A DNA stretch of 64,000 nucleotides from contig NC_077231.1 in NCBI RefSeq assembly GCF_027887165.1, positions 189,104,834-189,168,833 on the forward strand. Direction: 5' to 3'. The notes below the pieces were generated by a model. That model was not told the origin of the DNA, searched no databases, and saw nothing but the letters and a program-made list of their open reading frames with translations. This DNA comes from Monodelphis domestica (taxonomy: Eukaryota; Chordata; Mammalia; Didelphimorphia; Didelphidae). A program made the translations under genes and the position numbers. The stretch's first letter is position 1. Each line of letters opens with the position of its first letter. Positions 58,451 through 64,000 of this stretch are shown here, one piece after another.

Positions 58451-58546
58451 ATATCCATAATGAACCATTCTCATCACATTCAATATATTTCACCAGTTAA
58501 TGCATCTTGTCTAATGGTCAGTTAGGAACAAATATATTTTCTATAA

Positions 58547-58573
58547 GTCAGTCAGTCAGTCAGTCAGTCAGTC
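58547..58573 (+). repeat. (GTCA)n tetranucleotide repeat
   Basis: Almost seven perfect GTCA units. Confidence 0.95.
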
Positions 58574-58690
58574 CATAACATATTTATTAAGCTCCTACTA
58601 GGAGCTAGATACTGCACTCTGCACTATGGCTATGAAGAAAGGCAAAAGGTTATCTTCTCTCATAGAGATCATCAAAGAGAAGTTTATAGA
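58574..58690 (+). mobile_element. Ancient conserved SINE/L2-class repeat
   Basis: 'acatatttattaagctcctactaggagctagatactgcactctgcactatggctatgaagaaaggcaaaagg' follows the widespread mammalian repeat 'aacatttattaagc(a/g)cctactatgtgcc...'. The tetranucleotide run just before it may derive from its 5' end. Confidence 0.65.
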
Positions 58691-59199
58691 GCACACACAA
58701 ACACAAACAGATAAAGACTTGTCTCTGTGTGTGTACCTGGGCAAAACTCTGAAAATAAGACAATAAGCTCGGCCCACAGCTCAGCAAATGATTTGAGACA
58801 GTGAGGAAAAAAATTGTTATCAGACTCATTAAAATTCAGGAAATTATGCATCACATTCTTTGATCTTAAGCCCTCAGTGCCACAAAAGCACAATTTTTTA
58901 GACATCAACATTCTCTGGGATATATTAAGAAATTTATCTAATGCTCTAGCCCTTCAAGTCTAGCCAATAACTCAGGTTCTTAAGGTAGGGTACAATAGGA
59001 TTCATATATGGTTGAATTTCATTGAATAAATTGACACTTTTACATGATTGTTGATGAAGGGAGAGCATATTTAATTGAAAAAAATTCAAATGCCTAAACT
59101 TTGGAATGCTAATTAGAATGGCATGTAAATTGAAGTTATACTTTTAAGAGTAACCCTACAGATAAAAATAATATTTTTTTCAGAGCAGGTGAGGGCATA
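58691..59199. other. No recognised feature
   Basis: Unique-looking AT-rich DNA. Confidence 0.4.
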
Positions 59200-59860
59200 G
59201 ATTATTGACTAATATTTGTCCTAAATTGTCCTAAAATTTGTCCTAAATGAAGATACCAAAGCAAAGCCGAAGGAGAAATTAAAAGAAATCCTAGTTGCTG
59301 CTGAGTCCTAAGACCAGAAGAACAGAGCCTGCTGCTGTGTCTGTCAACATTGAAACCAAGAGAAGAGTGTGGAAGTGAGAAACTGGGAATGGTTTGCAGT
59401 GGAACTCGAGTAGCTGGGACTGCTGACCTGTCATTTAAACAAGAACATTCTATTTGGAATGTGACCAGGAGAGACTGTTTAAAAAAAACATCTGACCAAC
59501 TGAAGTGTGGACTCTCTTTCCTTTGGAGACAAAAAGGAGAGGAGTCTCTTTGGGCTTTTGAGACAGAAAGGAGTCTGAGGTCTCTTGGCTTTGAGACAGA
59601 AGGAAAGAAGGACAAAGTCAAACTCTCTATGATTTCTCTGCTGTGATATAGTGCCTGAAATTCCAGACCTATCAGCCCATTTTCCCAAACTAAACTATAT
59701 TCCACCATCCTCCAAACTAAGAATTTTTCTTAAACCTCAAACCCTCTTTCCTTCCAGTTCCCTATCCTTCCCTTCTTCCCCAATAAACCTCTTACTTAAT
59801 CTTAGAGAAAAGAAAGAGTATTTTATTTGAGACATCATAAAACTAACCCTGAGCTGATAA
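59200..59860 (+). mobile_element. LTR-like block with poly-A signal
   Basis: Borders are approximate. A GC-richer segment with repeated 'gagacag/gagacaa aaggag' words (59527-59605) is followed by a pyrimidine-rich stretch and AATAAA at 59782-59787. That profile is typical of an LTR in plus orientation. I found neither a clean pair of ends nor a target duplication, and there is no second copy in the window. Long frames on both strands (59350-59646 plus, 59202-59708 minus) overlap each other and are not taken as genes. Confidence 0.4.
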
Positions 59861-59879
59861 AGAAAGAGAAAACAGATAA

Positions 59880-61631
59880 GGGACAATGAAAAGGTGATGC
59901 AAGAAATTGAATCTGTGAGTGCTGAGAAGTGCAAACCAAGTAAACGATCAAGTGACAGGTAGAGACAAGTAAAAGAGCTTGATGAAGAAGTTAAAAACAT
60001 CATTTCTCAAATAAAAACTGAGGTAGGAGACTTAGAGAGAAACTGTATAGTAACCTCTCATGAAAAAAGTAGAAATCAAGTGAAAACATACTTGGAAAAC
60101 TTTTTCCCCATGTAGATTGGGCACAGAGATTGAATTTTGTAAAAGAAAAAGCCAGAAAAATTCACATAAACTCAAACAGGAGTTAGTAAAAGATTCAGAG
60201 AAACAAAATTCCAGTTCCATGCAGCAAAATGACTGTAGCAGAAAAGCAAAGCACATGGTTACTGTTTCTAATGAGATTAAAGGAGCTGTAGATGATTTGG
60301 AGACACTTACAGATTTACATGAAAACCCACAAAACACATTTAATTCTTCAAATAGCTATATGGCACAGATCTCCTTAGGAAAAAAAAAAAACATCTAGTT
60401 TGAATCCAGAAGCTGAAAGTTTCCATCCTAAAGTGAATAATTTAGAAATAAAAAATTTAATGAAAATGAAGCTGAAATTACATTTGAAAAAAATAATCAT
60501 ATTCAAAATAATGGAGGTGGAATAACAGATAAATTTGAAGATATGAATAGAATGCAGCACTTAGCAACTGATAGGACAACCAAGGATTCAAATGACAGAC
60601 TTGAAACCAACATTCCAAGTGGAGGAGGGGAGTCTGGCCAAGTAACATTATATGAGATTAACCATAGCAATGATTTAAATTCATTTTCCAATGAAGTAGA
60701 AGATATAGTACAATCAATCTTAGATAAAGATCTCATAGGAAATGATTTAAATAAAGAAGATTTAACTAGTTCAACCATACAGCTGGCAGAAGGTAGCAAA
60801 GAAGTGCAGAGTGTTTCGATAAAAATAAATACTATAGCTACATAAAAGCCAGAAACATATGTATGGAGTAATGTGGGGAAGAATGCATGCACACATGCTT
60901 ATGATACAGGGGGAAATGCAGCTGTAATAAACTCATTCCCAGGAAATAACATCATAGAGAGAGAGGTTTCTATCTCTATACAGTCAAAAGAGAGTGAAGA
61001 TGAACAAAAACTTCAGGCTGATGATAGGGTAGAACTTATGAATTTTAGGAACAGCATTGCATATTTGCAAGAAGCAGTTACCCCCATAACATCAAGTTTA
61101 TCACCTCAAAATACAAATCTAAAGCTTATCAATGAGAAACAACCAGAAACAGATTTGGGTAAGATAAAAGCCAGTGACGTAGGGTTAGATCAACACAGAA
61201 AACCAGATTTAACAACATCTGCCACAATTTTACATGGCACTGAACAAAATCCAATAAATAACATAAGGATTACAAAATTCATTGACTCAGAATCTGAAAC
61301 AAATTTGGAAGAAATACTAGATGGTGTAATAATAATGGAACAAAATAGTGATCTATAACAAGAACCCGATGAATTTTACAAGCTTTATGAGGAAGTGGAC
61401 AGAGATTGGGATGTGTGGGACACAAAGGGGCAAAGCAAATATCTGAAACCAGAACAATCAAAATCTTATGAATATGATGATAATGATGAGATCTTTGGGC
61501 ACAGAACAAGTTGTTTATCATTGGAGGAACTCTTTGCTAGATTAGGAGCTGATAATCATGAAGACTTTATAGAGAAATTGAATTACATGGCTTATATAGA
61601 TACTGATTATGAATGGGAAGAAAGATATTAA
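59880..61631 (+). pseudogene. Unrecognised decayed protein-coding relic
   Basis: About 1.75 kb on the plus strand is far more open than this AT-rich DNA should be, with a small number of breaks. The encoded pieces are very polar, rich in Glu, Asn, Ser, Lys and Gln. An N-terminal part suggests a coiled coil (for example QVKELDEEVKNIISQIKTEV). A long disordered middle follows, then an acidic, Tyr/Trp-containing end (LSLEELFARLGADNHEDF, then EWEERY and stop at 61631). No introns, signal peptide or membrane segment are visible. I do not recognise the family. It may be a retrocopy of a host gene or belong to the LTR-like block just upstream; because that is unresolved I describe it only as a broken fossil. 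Confidence 0.6.
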
Positions 61632-62969
61632 AGAAAAAGTTGGAGGGGAGATAGATATACAATTTCACATCTATTCTCTAACTTCAAAAACATGACAAAT
61701 ACCATCTTTGCAGTAAGACTTAAACCAAGGTTAGTTTGAGTTCCATAGGGTAACATACAACACAGAACCTTGTGAGAATAAATACTAGTCTTAGGTATAA
61801 AAAGAAAAACAGAAAAATATTCTGGCAAAATAACAACTATGGAATTTAATCACAACAAGAAAACTTCTAAGCTTTTAGTAGAAAACTCCAACTTCATAAC
61901 TATGACAAAATATGCAGTAATGGAAGATAGGAAACACCTAGGATGCTATTGAAGCATCTACTCACATTGAAGGAGTGGTTATCAAAGACTTTAGCACCAA
62001 CTTATAAATGAGAACTGAAACAGGTTGTCCATATCTCTCAACCTTCATCCTAAAAAAATCTCTACTGGGGGGGAGGGAGGGAAGAGAGGGAGGGTATACC
62101 ATGAAGATATTACCTCATGGTTTCAGATACCTCACCAGAAACAACAATGTAGTCATGTAATCAATGAAGAAGCAATTAAAAAGGAAGGGATGAGGAAGGG
62201 AGGAAAGGGAGGAAGGGAGGAATGGAGAAGCTCTCATCTTTAGTTACCATTTATCATTCAAATAATTCCTTATTACAAGAGAGATTATGAGATTAACCAA
62301 TAGACATACAGAGTGGAAAGAAAGAGAGGGAGAAAAAAGAGAGAAAATGAGAGGCAGAGATAGTTAAAAAAAAACATGTGCATATTCAAACATCTTCCAG
62401 AACTTTTAGAATAATTAAATCACTTTTTTTTCCTCTTGGCTAGAGTCCTTATAAAGTTTAGGGTTAAAAATAAAATCACATCTTCTGCATTTCAAGCTTT
62501 AGGCAAGATCCAAACATCAATAGAGATTATGCCCCATTTTAAGGGACAGGTTAGTTAGAGTAAGGTGGTCCAATATCTCGTTATAAATTAAAAAAAAATC
62601 TTATCAATCCCATCTTGTGTCTCCTTAATTATTACTCCTTTAAGACTCAATCTTCTGGATAGAGCTAAGTGGTTCATAGCCAAGCTATTACAACCTTAAT
62701 TCTAGTTACCAATGAATTAATTGATAATTAAGCTCTGTTAAGAATAATTCAATAGGCAGGTTCCTAAGAATGTAAAATATTCAGTATATATTATATTACC
62801 AAAGATGACTTGAACACATGGGATATTATGAAATTCATTGCCTTTATGTACCTCATTACATGAGGACACATATGATGTAGAAAAACAGTTCAGCTATTTA
62901 TTTATCAGGAATAAGGCTTACCAGCTTCACAGCCAGATTGCTCTTCAGGTATCCATAAAATATTTTAGA
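61632..62969. other. Unique-looking DNA with purine-rich tracts
   Basis: No gene or named repeat. G/A-rich simple tracts lie at 62065-62095, 62180-62225 and 62310-62365. Confidence 0.5.
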
Positions 62970-63055
62970 AGCACATTATATCCACAGCACTTAGCACATT
63001 GATTGGTACCTAGAAAATGCTTAATAAGTGCTTGTTAACTGATTGACATTGATTT
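62970..63055 (+). mobile_element. L2/MIR-class 3' end remnant
   Basis: 'ccacagcacttagcacattgattggtacctagaaaatgcttaataagtgcttgttaactgattga' matches the classic 'cagtgcctggcacatagtaggtgcttaataaatgcttgttgattga' ending. Confidence 0.8.
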
Positions 63056-63779
63056 GATACTCTATGGAGGATATATAGAAAGATATGGACAACCACACTA
63101 AAGAAAGGTAAAGGTTAGACGGTTGTTATTCGCTCTAGTTAAAGGGCTATTCATGCAATGAAATTACAGACTCATTGAAGTATTCAAGTAATAATAGCCT
63201 TTTTCACTATTCAGAAGACCAGTGATCATTGTTATCAGTGTTTCAAGGATTATAGGTAGAGTACTGATATTTTCAGTCATACTGAAACACAGAAGCAATT
63301 TTATTGTATCAATTAGTCAAAATATATTGAACAATTATAGTGGGAAGAAAATACTACCAGGAGTTATCATTTCCAAGTAGTGGTTAGAGATTTTATCTAT
63401 GTAAATTATACATCTTCTTATATGCATTATAAATCAGAGGTAACTAGTAGAGAGCCAATATTAATATGTCTGAGAGGCTATAAGAAAATATTTATGTTTA
63501 TGTGTTATATTTATATAAAAAATTATTTTACTTTGTATAGTAAATCCACTACTTATTTTTATCAGTTTTAGTTTTGACCTAAATAATGTACTAATAATAG
63601 GCTCTATGTATTGATTTCCAGAATAATTACATGATTCTAAAATTCTGTTGACGTGTTTTATCAAATAGTTTATATATAGGTAGGTGAAATGAATTGCCCA
63701 AAAACATCAAATGGCACTGATAGTGATAGGCTCTGAAACTAGGTATTTTCTACCTTCTAGCCCAATATTCGGTCCATCA
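63056..63779. other. No recognised feature
   Basis: AT-rich DNA. Short frames at 63380-63664 on both strands are random. Confidence 0.45.
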
Positions 63780-63985
63780 CATCTTTTATTTTAAAACCTT
63801 ACTTTATGTCTTAGAATGCATACCAAGTATCTGTTTCAAGATATAAGATTCATATGGACTAGACAGGTGGGGTTAAATGACTTGCCCAAGATCATACAGC
63901 TAGAAAATCTCTAAGACCCTATTTGAACCCAGGAGCTGCTATCTACAAGCATGGCTCTCTATCCACTGAGCCCACTGGCTTCCTT
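63780..63985 (+). mobile_element. Marsupial MIR-type (MAR1-like) SINE
   Basis: 'aaaaccttactttatgtctta', 'ggttaaatgacttgcccaagatcatacagctag', 'ctatttgaacccagga', 'catggctctctatccactgagcccactggc' follow the marsupial core-SINE order closely. Better preserved than the copy at 40785. Confidence 0.88.
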
Positions 63986-64000
63986 TCATCATACCTTACT

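Noticed and set aside
59202-59708. 168-codon minus-strand frame, one of the longer ones outside L1
   Set aside because: Lies in the LTR-like block, overlaps an equally open plus-strand frame, and shows no domain; likely chance in GC-richer DNA.
1-64000. Host protein-coding exons, tRNA or rRNA genes
   Set aside because: No conserved domain, splice-framed exon or cloverleaf was recognisable; all longer frames were accounted for by repeats or by the unassigned relic at 59880-61631.

Overview
The window looks like a gene-poor, AT-rich stretch of a marsupial nuclear genome, probably an opossum or a relative. The evidence is the repeat content: long stretches of marsupial-type L1 (5' UTR opening with a purine run and the words tcaagatggcagctt), conserved-core SINEs of the marsupial MIR/MAR1 kind, an RTE-type 3' end, an opossum-style hAT MITE and several endogenous retrovirus LTRs. 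I found no intact host protein-coding gene, no tRNA or rRNA gene and no bacterial-style feature. Nearly every open frame longer than 100 codons is part of an L1 ORF1/ORF2, antisense to one, or lies in low-complexity or LTR sequence.

Layout. 1-7.2 kb is one old L1 on the + strand, cut by three LTR-type insertions (1229-2296, 3977-5570, 5661-6393); the second of these carries a hAT MITE with an internal telomere-like repeat. 8.5-16 kb holds 5'-truncated L1s on both strands, L2 and MIR remnants, and two related solo LTRs in opposite orientation (11985-12632 and 14365-14926), each with a clear 5-bp target duplication. 16725-28091 is a full-length L1 with a 10-bp target-site duplication. Its ORF2 was hit by a second, chimeric L1, and an unequal crossover then tandemly duplicated about 2.03 kb. 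28.2-33.7 kb has older L1 pieces, including a 5'-inverted copy with a 17-bp target duplication and one with an in-frame 42-bp minisatellite, followed by ERV remnants. 33.7-37.6 and 41-45 kb are mostly unique-looking DNA, with an L1 on the minus strand between them (37.6-40.7 kb).

From 45.2 to 52.5 kb come an L2, an RTE-type element and an old L1 into which another L1-derived element (48582-52401) inserted. The inserted element has its own 5' UTR and ORF1 but a non-L1, microsatellite-rich 3' part. From 52835 to 58450 lies a compact provirus-like fossil with 331-bp LTRs, a Lys-type primer site, a polypurine tract and a 4-bp target duplication; its 3' LTR was split by a later 1.7-kb LTR insertion. 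After an LTR-like block at about 59.2-59.86 kb comes the most puzzling item, 59.88-61.63 kb: a decayed, clearly protein-derived stretch on the + strand that I do not recognise. The rest is ordinary unique DNA with L2 and MIR-type SINE pieces.

The sequence acts as a layered record of retroelement insertion rather than a set of cooperating genes. Nesting gives relative ages: the L1 at 1-6.8 kb is older than its three LTR guests, the L1 at 46.3 kb is older than the one at 48.6 kb, the outer L1 at 16.7 kb is older than its inner L1, and the tandem duplication came last.
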